Shown: positions 9,689-18,843 of the stretch, one piece after another
Numbering within the stretch: the first letter of the stretch is position 1
How the letters are laid out: each line of letters begins with the position of its first letter
Assembly (NCBI GenBank): GCA_943704425.1
Contig: CALSCP010000969.1
Span: forward strand, 1 to 32,505
Reading direction: 5' to 3'
DNA length: 32,505 nucleotides
Origin: Ministeria vibrans ATCC 50519
Taxonomy: Eukaryota; Opisthokonta; Filasterea
Program-made: the position numbers and the translations under genes
Notes under the pieces: generated by a model
Databases searched by the model: none
Seen by the model: the letters and a program-made list of their open reading frames with translations, nothing else
What the model was told of the DNA's origin: nothing

Positions 9689-11837
9689 ATGATACAGAAT
9701 GCTGTCAGCCTTCTACTGTCAAAGGACCGCGTAGTGCTGAGACGGGCCACGCTGGCTCTCGTGCTGGTGGAGGCGATCATTTCGACCGTTATTGTCCAGT
9801 TTGTGCGCTACACCAACATCGACTGGAATGCGTACATGCAAGAGGTGGGGGGCTTCCTATCGGGCGAGCACGACTACACCAAGCTGCAAGGGGACACCGG
9901 GCCGCTCGTGTAAGTCAAAAACAAATGATTTAAACGCCAAGAAAAGACTAACCAAAAACGAGAGAGACACACACACAAGTCCAATTGACGTCCACCGCAC
10001 TCACACAAGCCGCCTCTTGTCGCCTGTCTCCCGCCCTCTCTCTTGCAGATACCCCGCCGGCTTCGTCTATCTATACTCGCTTCTCTTTCATGTGACTGAC
10101 TCCGGTCAAAACGTTCGACTGGCACAGTATCTCTTTGTGGCCTTCTACTGCCTCTGCATTGCGCTTGTGCTCTCTCTATACACCAGAACACGATCCGTAT
10201 GCTAAAAGACACACGCTGTGTCTTGTGAACCGCTAATAATGGTTCTTATTGTGTTAGGTTCCTCTCATTGGCTTTCTCTTTGTGGTCTTTACATCTTATC
10301 GCGTCCACTCCATCTTTGTACTTCGTCTTTTCAACGATCCTCGTAAGCGTAGCAACAACAACCACAACAAACCAGCTTCTCTCCTCCCCCTCCATTTTGT
10401 CTTTGTATTTCTTTGAGTTGCAAAAGTGATTCTTTCATGAACTATTAATTTGTATTTTTTTTTTGCAGTTGCAATGATTTTCCTTTACAGTTCAATCCAT
10501 TGCATTTTGAGTGAGTATTGGGTTCTCGCTTGCGCTCTTTTTAGGTAATATACATAACGCTAATAAATTCATTAATAAGAAAATAAATAGAGAATCGAGA
10601 GCTGTACTCAATGTCAAAACATTGTATTATTATAAATAATAACATTAATTTTTCTTTGCTTTTTTAGTTTTGGCGTTTCGATCAAAATGAACATTTTGCT
10701 TTTTTCACCGGCACTTTTACTCATATTACTGCGCAAATTTGGTCTCCGACGCACTCTTCCACTTTTGGGTGTTTGTGCGTCAATTCAAGTCAGTCAAACA
10801 ACCAAAACCCTTATTTTTTCTCTATAACTTTTCTGTTTTTCTCTCTTGTAGGTTCTTTTGGGACTTCCATTTTTACTGGAAAACCCGTTTGGGTATCTTT
10901 TGCGCTCGTTTGAGCTCAGTCGTCAGTTTATGTACATTTGGTCAGTCAATATGAAATTTCTCTCAGAAGGTACAAAATATTGAAGCAAGCAAAAGGCATT
11001 CAACATTCGTCTTTTTAGAGTTGTTTTTGGACCGTCAACTTCACGTTTGTTTGTTAATTGGGCATCTTTTTGTTCTTTTTCTGTTTGCCTTTTATCGTTG
11101 GAGGTAAGTTATTTGATTTTTTTTGTCGCAGAGTGTGTTTTTTGTTTTTGTTTTTTTATCTGTTGAGTAAGCAAGTCACTAGCCTACCTGTCTTCGCTCT
11201 CTCTCCCCGCTTTTGAAGCTTAGAAAGTGGGTTTGAACTGTTTGCGTTGTCGCTTTTTGTTTGTGACTGATGATGAATTGGAAATGTCTTCTTCTTCTTC
11301 AACTAATATCAATTGATTCTTTGTGTTAGTCCCAATGTTTCGTTGTTTAAAACGGCATTTTCATGGAATCCACTCAAAGAAACCAGACCATTTAGTCAAA
11401 ACGGTAAACATTAAAACAAACAGATGAAAAAGGAAATTACGAAAATGAAACATTAAACATTTTATTATTTTTTGAAATAGAAATTGTGGTTATGCTTTTC
11501 ACAAGCAATCTGGTTGGAATGAGCTTTGCGCGTTCACTTCACTATCAGTTTTACGTTTGGTATTATCACTCTCTTCCCTTTCTCGTATGGAAAACAAATC
11601 TGCATTTGATTGTGAAGTAAGGGAACAAAGCAACATAAAGATTTGTTTCATCTTTTGTGTACGGTGTTTTGTTTGGAATGTGTTAGGTTGGGACTTTTGA
11701 GTGTGATTGAGCTGTGCTGGAATGTGTATCCGGCAAATTCCCTTTCTTCCGCGGCTCTGACTTGTGCTCACCTGACTCTAATTTGTGCGCTGTTTTTCTG
11801 GAGCGACGGTCGGCCGCAGAAAGAGAAGGGTGTTTGA
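9689..11837 (+). CDS. ALG3: ALG3 dolichyl-P-Man:Man5GlcNAc2-PP-dolichol alpha-1,3-mannosyltransferase
   Basis: ALG3 is a multi-pass ER membrane enzyme that adds the first lumenal mannose to the lipid-linked N-glycan precursor, using dolichol-phosphate mannose. Exons: 9689-9909, 10049-10196, 10258-10342, 10469-10544, 10668-10788, 10852-10969, 11019-11103, 11219-about 11248, 11330-11403, 11481-11616, 11687-11837, about 414 residues. Family blocks run throughout: [103 protein letters not shown] and ELCWNVYP. Only the exon 8/9 junction is uncertain: frame demands two leftover bases, so the donor at 11249 fits better than the one at 11259. From exon 3 on, the gene uses T-ending codons (TTT, CTT), unlike its GC3-rich neighbours. 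Its stop lies 20 nt from the stop of the convergent zinc-repeat gene. Confidence 0.95.
10571..10621 (+). repeat. dispersed AT-rich repeat, copy 2 (in ALG3 intron)
   Basis: This copy lies inside ALG3 intron 10545-10667 and matches 4826-4880 in the same orientation, with shared cores taagaaaata, agagaatcga, agctg and caatgtcaaaaca. It lies between a gtaata donor and a tttttag acceptor and does not appear to disturb splicing. Confidence 0.6.
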
Positions 11838-11857
11838 GTGTTTGAAATGGTGTTTTT

Positions 11858-13186
11858 TTATTTCTTTTGTTCTTGTACAGCCCATTTTGGGAAGTTTTTC
11901 GGCACCTTCTCGTGCTCATACAATACCGACATTTCTCTCTCAATAGCACTCTCGCTCTTTCCCTCTCTCAACATTGCATTTCGCACTTGATAACTGTACA
12001 CACACTTCCAGTTCGACACCAGCACAGCGGGAGTGAACTCAGAAGACTTGCATCGGCGCAGGTGAACACGCAGTTTGCCCGCCTCTGGCGCTGATTGCGA
12101 GCAGATGGCACATCGAGTGCGATATACACTCAGCACATGATACTTACTGAAATAATCACCGACACGCCCCTTTGCAAATGACGCATAGTCACACACTTGT
12201 CCCGTTGCCGGTCGCACCATTCGACACTTGCGTCGACCATTGGACAGTCGCTCAAATGACGCATCGAGATCCACCACACCACAACCACTCCCCGCTTCCT
12301 TCTGCGCACGCGATAGCCACTCTGAGAACGACAACGGCACTCGCTCCCCCTCATGCAACAACTGCAGTTCACGCACAATCACAGACTCGCTCGCGTTGCG
12401 CTCCTCCAGCTCACTGCACAAAAGAGTAGAGTACACTCTCAGCCAGTCGCAGCCACGAGTGAATACATCACTGTGCGATTGCATCATGTGTCGCTTTGAT
12501 CTGCTTCGGTCTGATGCCACATCTTCCTTGCACACCACACAGTTGACGCGGAACGCACTCCGAGGATGGAAGTGTGCGAAATGAGCCCCAACACGCTCAG
12601 GTGCAAATCCCTGTCCAGTACACACTCGTCCGTCCACAAGTCGACACCGACACCGCACCTTGCCATTTCCCAGCATCTCAAACACACTCGTGTCCTCCTC
12701 ATCCTCCCTCTCGCCCCATGCCATCGCCAACCAAGTCTCAAATCCCATTGGGACTCGTTCGTGATCGTAACGACCAAACGACTTCGCCACTTCTCCCTCA
12801 ACGTCCTCCTCTTCTCCGTCGCGCTCCAATGCCGCACGTATCTCTCGCAGGTAGACCGTCTTCCATCCTCCGTCCTCCAATGGACCGCGTTCCATAACGG
12901 TGGCTGTGAATGTGTTGCTGTGGCGACAAGCAACGTGTCTTTTGAGGTTGTGCTCACCAACAAACGAATTGCAGACGACACAGACGAGACGGTGCTTGCT
13001 TGTGAGATGCAAGGTACGGAAATGTCGATACACCTCCTCACCCACAAACCCATGCGACCGACAGGGCTCCCCGGCGGCTGTAGCGCATCGACACAAAACC
13101 TTTCCGTTTTTGCCTAACGAGAAACATTGGACGAGATCGGGTCGTGGCGGATCGACGCGGTATCGTTCGTCCTCGTACGACATCAT
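11858..13186 (-). CDS. protein of three tandem zinc-binding repeats, 442 aa, unrecognised
   Basis: This single-exon frame encodes three copies of a module of about 140 residues (about 20-160, 165-300, 308-440). Each module has a first candidate zinc site (C-x-C, C, then HF-x(3)-H: C32, C34, C42, H55, H60 in repeat 1; C179, C181, C189, H202, H207 in repeat 2). A second site follows (C69-x2-C72...H84-x4-H89; C216-x2-C219...H233-x4-H238). Each then has an FT motif, a W/VY helix, an Arg/Glu-rich helix and an ErVPxxFxxW closing motif. In repeat 3 the first site is degraded (M323 and Y345 replace C and H) and the second becomes C359, C362, H375, C379. The layout recalls C2H2 or BED-type fingers, so nucleic-acid binding is plausible but unproven. 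Codon use is GC-rich. The start is the first of two adjacent ATGs. The 3' end is convergent with ALG3. Confidence 0.85.
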   Translation of the reverse strand: MMSYEDERYRVDPPRPDLVQCFSLGKNGKVLCRCATAAGEPCRSHGFVGEEVYRHFRTLHLTSKHRLVCVVCNSFVGEHNLKRHVACRHSNTFTATVMERGPLEDGGWKTVYLREIRAALERDGEEEDVEGEVAKSFGRYDHERVPMGFETWLAMAWGEREDEEDTSVFEMLGNGKVRCRCRLVDGRVCTGQGFAPERVGAHFAHFHPRSAFRVNCVVCKEDVASDRSRSKRHMMQSHSDVFTRGCDWLRVYSTLLCSELEERNASESVIVRELQLLHEGERVPLSFSEWLSRAQKEAGSGCGVVDLDASFERLSNGRRKCRMVRPATGQVCDYASFAKGRVGDYFSKYHVLSVYRTRCAICSQSAPEAGKLRVHLRRCKSSEFTPAVLVSNWKCVYSYQVRNAMLREGKSESAIEREMSVLYEHEKVPKNFPKWAVQEQKK

Positions 13187-13347
13187 CAGCTACATGTTGG
13201 ACGCGTACGCACGACCGGCCGCCACTGCAACGCGGTCCCACGGTTCGCTCATTCTGAATAATTGTGAGAGATAAGTAATAACTAATTGGAGAATATGATA
13301 CTGTTTATTTATATTGTTACATTACGTGATAATGACAGACCATATTT

Positions 13348-14536
13348 TTAGGTCACACGCCAAAAAAGCACTCGCAAAAGCGGACCAACGGCGCGTCGTC
13401 GACAACACCGCAGCAAAGACAGCAGTAGCACAGCAAGCACACAGCACACACACACAAACCACAGTAACAGCTCTGAGTCATTTTGTGTTTCCATGCGCGA
13501 CCAATCGTGTCCCTGTGCAAATGCCACCACTGCCAACAGTGCTGGTCGTAGCGTCCGTGTCGCATCCACAAGCGCTTCACTTGGCGGATTAAACAGATCA
13601 AAGCACGACGGCGTGACGTCCCCTTGTCCCCACAGCTCCACATTGAGCGCGACAGGAACCGTCTGCGAGCCCACAAAGTAATCAACGCTCGTACCGTCCG
13701 CCGCATACTGCAAGTGCCTCTGGAAGTACCGTGGCAGTGCGTCATCAATGGCGTCCGCGAGCGCCTTGATAGTCCTATGCTCGCGCGGTCGCCCGCGCGC
13801 GTGCTGTCGCACATGTGCCGTGTCAACATAGGGCGGGAAGAGCGCGCGTGTGCCTGAGTGAAGCGAGATGAGCGTGTGCGGCGCGTACAGATCAACCAGC
13901 GAGATGAGGGCCTGCGTTTCGCGTTCCGAGGCGGCGTGGCTGCCGCGGTACAGCTCGTCACTTGGATCCGACGAGCTAGACGCACCGCCAAAGTGCCAGT
14001 CAAAGTTGCGCTCCAAGTCCACACCTCGTCCGTTCCCTCGCCAACAGTAGTTGTTTCGCTCTTCAAGAACACGCCGCCCCTCTTCGTTGAGCAGGGGAAT
14101 CATCACAAGGGAGACGGAGCCAAGCATGCGGCGCGTTGCGTCGGGATTCTCCACGAGATGTTCAATGAGCGACAGAACTGCCTCGGTCGGCAAGAACTCC
14201 CGCGGATGCTACAGAGCGAGTTGGTCATCATCAAGACACTCCACCACCACCACCACCCCATGCGCCTCCTGTCGGTACCTGCCCTGCGACAAAGAGAACG
14301 CGGCCGTCCGCGGAGGATGTGTTGAAGTGCGAGCGCGCACTCGCCTCGACCACCAGCACGCCGTGGCGTCTCTGGCTGCGCACCACACCCGACGAATCGC
14401 GCGCAACTAGACGCCTGACCTTTTCCTCAAGCTGCGCAATGGCCGTGTACACGCTGTAGTCGGGTGTGTAGCGTTCGGGACGCGGGTGAACGTTGACAGC
14501 CAACACAACGTGGAGGAGGAAAACAAGCGCACGCAT
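13348..14536 (-). CDS. M14 zinc carboxypeptidase, secreted or membrane-anchored
   Basis: This M14 metallocarboxypeptidase removes C-terminal residues from peptides. Exons: 14536-14279 and 14208-13348 (70-nt intron, gtaccg...ctgtag), about 372 residues. A signal peptide follows the start (MRALVFLLHVVLAVNV). An in-frame ATG at 14560 would add eight residues ahead of it. Zinc ligands are H87 and E90 (HPREF, encoded exactly at the splice junction) and H203 (ISLHSG). The substrate-side block reads DLERNFDWHFGG (DLNRNF is usual). A Tyr lies at about 263, and E277 (NVELWG) matches the catalytic Glu. A hydrophobic segment near the C-terminus (LLLWFVCVCCVLAVLLLSLL), then RCCRRR, suggests a type I membrane anchor with a short basic cytosolic tail. 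The domain faces the lumen or outside. Substrate preference (A or B type) is not settled from sequence. Confidence 0.88.
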
Positions 14537-14702
14537 CGACACCGCCCAATGTCCATCCAAGCTGTTTCACTATTTCCACACAACTCACCGACTGAAAAGG
14601 TGTCGTAAACAAACAAAGGGGCGGCAAACGCGAAATTAATTTGATAGTTTCAACTTTCATTCTTATTCAACAGTTTCAGTTTCTCTTTCATCTCCCATCA
14701 AT

Positions 14703-16187
14703 ATGCCCAAAGTCAAGATCCCACGAACGCTCTACCGCATCCGCGACAGCTTCAGGAACCGTTCGCTGCATCGGCGGATCCTGACGACGGCCGGCGAAGA
14801 CAGCGTCAAGGCCTGGCAGCAGATCATCGAGAAGAACCCTGCCGAGGTCCGCAACTGCCGCGACCGTGAAGGCAACACCCCTCTTCACATCTGTAAGTCC
14901 GTCTGAGACCCTTTTGTTCCCGACCCCTCTCCCCCCCTCTTTTTTTTTTTTTTTTGTTGTGATTGTTTGCCACTCTCACTGTCTGGCGCAACGCGCGTGG
15001 AAGACGGCACGGGCGCCGGCCCATGGCGTTTAACATTGTGTTGTGTGCCACTTGGCGTTAAAGCCAGCCTGGCATTCGTCTGTGGAGGATGTGTACGGCT
15101 GAAGTGATATTCGACGGTTTGAAGTTCGAAGAAAACTTTTTTTATCGCTATTCTGCAAGAATGTTAACGAATTCCATTGGTATCACTCTACGGTGACACT
15201 CAACATGGTGTTTTAATGTACATGAGATGGACGAATAGTTCAACACGGTCGTCTATTGCTTACACTCACGAATATGTTTTAAACATCGATGACAATTTCT
15301 TCTGTTCTTCTTCTAACCAAAGACTCTCAAACACGTTTCTTTCTGTATTAGGTGTTGATTCAGCCGCGCGTTTTGGCAAGCAGGGCACGTACGTTGAGTG
15401 TGCAAGGCTTCTCTTGCGCAACGGCCTTAGCGCCTCACAGACCAACAACAGCAACCGCACGCCTCTCATGATTGCGACCGAAAGCAATCTTCACGACATG
15501 TCAGCATTGCTTGCCCAATATGAAGTCAGGAAAAAAAGACAACCAGGAAACGATAGTTATTCATTAGTTATTCATTCTCTTGTTAGATGAGCGCTCGCAA
15601 CAAAGAAAACAAGAAGCATCTCGCACTGGGAGTGGGAAGCGGACCGGTGGCGCGCACCACCACAGCCTCACTCAATGCCAAGGCCGACTTTAAGTGCCGC
15701 CTGTACCATTACGACACAGAGAAGAAGGTAAGTGTACACGTCCAGAACAACCAACAATTAACTTGGCTGGTTACAATCTGGATAGGAATACAAAAGTATG
15801 GCACGAGGCACTGCCAAGGTGCAAGTGAAGAGCAGCTGTCTAGTCTTTATCGACGAAGGGAACGAGATTGTGTTCACCGAGTCGATGGATGCGTCCCTCT
15901 CGCCCGACATGTCTCAGGTGGTCTTTGAGCTGGCCCAGGCGACGACCGTCCGAATCACCATCCATTACAAGGTATGTCGGTCTTTTATAATTTGATTCCT
16001 TTATGAATTGAATTGTGTGTGATTCTGCGGGTTGTCGTGTGTATGTGTATTGAAACGCGTTTGAACATAGAACAAACCGGCTGTGGTGTACGCATTGCGG
16101 TGCTCTCATGAGGACAAGGAGCTGGCTGTGATTGAGGCGACGCGACTCTATGCCAATTTGCAGCGATGCAGAAAAGTCAAGAAGTGA
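14703..16187 (+). CDS. ankyrin-repeat protein with C-terminal PH/RanBD-like domain
   Basis: Exons: 14703-14892, 15364-15524, 15587-15727, 15786-15971, 16071-16187, all in frame, 264 residues. Residues about 40-115 form ankyrin repeats: DREGNTPLHI runs over the first intron into SARFGKQGTYVECARLLL, then RTPLMIATESN. An alternative acceptor at 15351 would insert four residues (CVDS...) into the repeat, which fits less well. The second half (about 150-260) begins FKCRLYHYDTEKKEYKS and ends AVVYALRCSHEDKELAVIEA. It is most like a Ran-binding/PH-fold domain, but the match is weak and I state it as inference. No membrane segment. The first intron (471 nt) is the longest in the window. Likely a cytosolic or nuclear adaptor; partner unknown. 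Confidence 0.75.
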
Positions 16188-16725
16188 TCATTTTATGATT
16201 AGTATTTGAGTGTCTCATATGAGAAAGTAAAAACGGGATTGAACATTTTATTATTATTAATCATTCTTATTCATCGAGGAAATCTCTTGGTAATATGCTA
16301 CATATATACTGTGAGCTTGAGAGCCGGAAGAATTTGTCTGACTTGACCTGGACTTGACTCTCCTCTGTGTGTACACATGTGGTACTGTGAATTGAAGCGG
16401 AGCACATTCCATATATTGGAAATACAGTCACGGGCGAGTCACCACAGTCTCATCACATCATATTGACTTGAGTGTCAAACTAAATTGTAATAAATTATTA
16501 CTATTGTGCGTCTCTTTACTTTCTTCTCATGGGTGTATCAGACTATCCGTGGGTCTATGGACTTCTTTTCGGACATTATCGTCTAGAAGTCTACGGCGGA
16601 AGTACTGTGCTGCTCTTTGTTTTGTATTGTTTTGAATATTGTCTAAATTTGTCTTGTTTTTGACACTGAACTCTGAATAAATTTTGTTTAACACTATATT
16701 ATATCTCTTTCCTCCCGACCTCGGC
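16188..16725. other. intergenic region between ankyrin gene and RMND5
   Basis: 538 nt with no gene I can support. It holds the ankyrin gene 3' flank (TTATTATTA near 16248-16260) and copy B of the paired upstream element (16534-16630). An ATG at 16529 opens a 44-codon frame (MGVSDYPWVYGLLFGHYRLE..., stop 16661-16663) covering copy B. I do not call it a gene because the matching frame in copy A is broken by two stops. Confidence 0.45.
16534..16630 (+). promoter_or_regulatory. paired upstream element, copy B (before RMND5)
   Basis: Partner of 9551-9645, with the blocks gtctatgg (16553-16560) and ctacggcggaag (16591-16602) in the same order and strand. Copy B also contains the inverted pair gacttct / agaagtc (about 16560-16566 and 16585-16591), able to form a 7-bp hairpin. 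It lies about 95 nt upstream of the RMND5 start codon. Function unknown. Confidence 0.35.
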
Positions 16726-16953
16726 ATGAGTTCGCACTATGCCGCGGTGCACTCCGAGTACGACCGTCTGGCCAAGCGGCAACGGCTGTGCTCGGAAAGC
16801 ATTCTTGCGTGCATTGACGACGCTGAGCAGCAGGTTGCGGCTGCCCGCGCCGGTACGTGCATTGCTTGTTACCCCCCGCACCTCCTCTTTGCTTCTCTCG
16901 CCTCTCACCTCTCTTTAAATGTCTTTTTGTTCCTTCGTTTTTTGATGGTTGAC

Positions 16954-16984
<31 letters not shown>

Positions 16985-17725
16985 CGTTTTTCCATTGAAA
17001 GTTCGCATTGAATTGAATGTCTTTCCGTGTGCCTTGACGCACCGGCAGCACTGACTCCCCTCCCTCCGCCTTGCGTGTAGCGGCCGGCGAGGGCGATGTC
17101 TCTGCGGCTGTCAGTGCTGCTCATTCGCGCGTCAAGCAAGCAGCGCAGAAGGCCATCAGCGAACACAAGGACCTCCACCAGCCTGTCTCCAAGTTTGGCA
17201 AGGCCATCGAAAAGGTACACTATCTTTTTTTTTTATATCGATTGATTTTTTTTGTTGGTTTGTGACTCGGTGATGTGTTATTTTTACAGACGTTTCCCAA
17301 CGACGTGACGAGCATTGTGGACGAGTCTGCCTTTAAAGGATACGACAAGCAGCTGAACCAAGTGATTGCGGAGCATCTCATGCGGCAAGGTCACTTCTCC
17401 GTTGCGGATGCGTTCATCAAGGTAAAATAGTGCGTATTATGTTACGTTTCTCACACACACATACACACACTGTGCGCGATAGGACACTGGGTTGCAAGTT
17501 CAGGGAGTGCAAACGGGCCCTTTCCTTGAAATGTTTAATATCCTTGATGCTATTCGTCAGCAAGAGCTGCGCTTAGCGCTCGAGTACGGACCAAGAGAGT
17601 GTTGAGAACACAAGTCATGAACTTTTCTTTTCAGATGGGCCGCAACACATCGCGACGCTCTCAACGCAATCCACAGCGAACTCGAATTCAAACTACACGC
17701 ACAAGAATTTATCAGAATTCTCACT

Positions 17726-17771
<46 letters not shown>

Positions 17772-18843
17772 GTTCACGTGCAAGCAAGACAGAGTGCTCT
17801 GCCATGGATACAACCGCCACTACTACTACTACTACTACTACTACGACTACTACTACTCTTACTACTAGTAGTAGTAGTAGTAGTAGTAGTAGTCCTACGA
17901 CTGCCACTGCTACTGTCTTTTCTCCCTCTGAGACTGCTAGTGGTAGTGGTGGTGAAGTCTCTTCGTCGACCAATCGTCGTGATGCACTTGCTTATGCGCA
18001 TGACAACTTTGCGCCTTTTCGAAGATCACACATTCTAGGTTAAAAAAGTTTGAGTCACTCTCTTTGTGAGTCGATTGCGACTGATTGTGATTGTAGAAAT
18101 CTCGCGACTGATGGGAAGTCTGATCTTCAGCGGAGCACTTGGCAGGTCACCGTACGCTGATCTGGTGGGGAGTGTGCGGTGGAGTGAGGTCGAGACACTT
18201 TTTCATCGCGATGCGTGTCGGGTGTTGGGGTTGACGTTGTGCTCGCCCTTGGCTGAGTGGTATGTATTTTTGTATGTGTATGTGTATGTGTATGTATGTG
18301 TGTGAAAGAGGGTTATCTCTTTGTGACTGTCGGTGATGGAGTGTGAGAGTGCGGTTGAACAGTGGTGCCATTTTTCTCTGTGTGTACAGCGATTGCACAT
18401 CTGAAAGTGTCTTAGCGAGTCTGTGCGAAGTTTGTGATTTTTGAGTGTTTGGTTTGTCTGTGTGATATTTACGTGAATGGTTTCTCTCTCTGTATTTTAG
18501 TGTTGACGCTGGCGCACAGGCACTCCCGACACTTCTGAAGATGACGCAAGTGCTGAACCAATCGTCGTCCTCCAATGGCACAAGTAGCAGCACGAGTGTG
18601 TGGACCAGTCGCAGTGAACTGAGTGTGCAAGTGCCGCTCAGTGCCTCTCATGAATACCACTCCGTCTTCTCCTGTCCCGTCACCAAGGAAGTCTCCACTG
18701 CTGACAACCCTCCCATGTTGCTCCCCTGTGGTCATGTCATCTCCAAGGACAGTGTTACGCGTCTCTTGAAGGGCCCTCGCTTTAAATGTCCCTATTGTCC
18801 TGCTGAGCAGACTCTTTCTGCTGTCTCTCAGATCCACTTTTGA
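16726..18843 (+). CDS. RMND5: RMND5/Gid2 RING-type E3 subunit of the GID/CTLH complex
   Basis: Gid2/RMND5 pairs with Gid9/MAEA to form the catalytic RING core of the GID/CTLH ubiquitin ligase. Exons: 16726-16852, 17081-17214, 17290-17421, 17483-17583, 17635-18038, 18097-18259, 18501-18843, 467 residues, all junctions in frame. Order: N-terminal helical region; LisH-like segment (LNQVIAEHLMRQGHFSVADAF); CTLH/CRA region (FNILDAIRQQELRLALEWAA, SELEFKLHAQEFI, then ALAYAHDNF, ISRLMGSLIF, SPYADLV); C-terminal degenerate RING (CPVTKE...LLPCGHVISKD...FKCPYCPAEQ). Between EFIRILT and ALAYAHDNF sits an insert of about 80 residues that family members lack, containing N15 (196-210), a Thr run (from 227) and S9. 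The cut at 18259 uses the gtatgt donor; a donor two bases earlier in sense would not keep frame. Confidence 0.93.
16955..16984 (+). repeat. 30-nt poly-T run in RMND5 intron 1
   Basis: A pure T run within intron 16853-17080, well upstream of the acceptor (tgtgtag at 17074-17080), so it is not the ordinary polypyrimidine tract. Similar sense-strand T runs occur in the SNW1 intron (1700-1727), in the ankyrin gene intron 1 (14940-14955) and in TPP1 intron 1 (near 27659-27676). Confidence 0.9.
17726..17893 (+). repeat. coding trinucleotide repeats (AAC)15, (ACT)n, (AGT)9
   Basis: In RMND5 exon 5: (AAC)15 at 17726-17770 encodes N15. ACT units from 17819 to 17866, broken by one ACG and one CTT, encode a Thr run. 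(AGT)9 at 17867-17893 encodes S9. ACT and AGT are reverse complements, so the last two blocks meet head to head (actactagtagt at the centre, 17861-17872) and form an imperfect inverted repeat of about 27 nt per arm. Confidence 0.95.

Noticed and set aside
15177-15590. Plus-strand 137-codon frame starting inside ankyrin gene intron 1
   Set aside because: The upstream half has no ankyrin features and is AT-rich; the coding signal starts at the acceptor near 15364.
16200-16520. Possible structured RNA or snoRNA upstream of RMND5
   Set aside because: I looked for box C/D, H/ACA and tRNA box A/B signals and saw no complete set.
17557-18043. Several long frames with poly-Val, poly-Leu, poly-Ser or poly-Thr on both strands
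   Set aside because: They are shadows of the trinucleotide repeats of RMND5 exon 5. Only the spliced plus frame joins conserved CTLH sequence on both sides.
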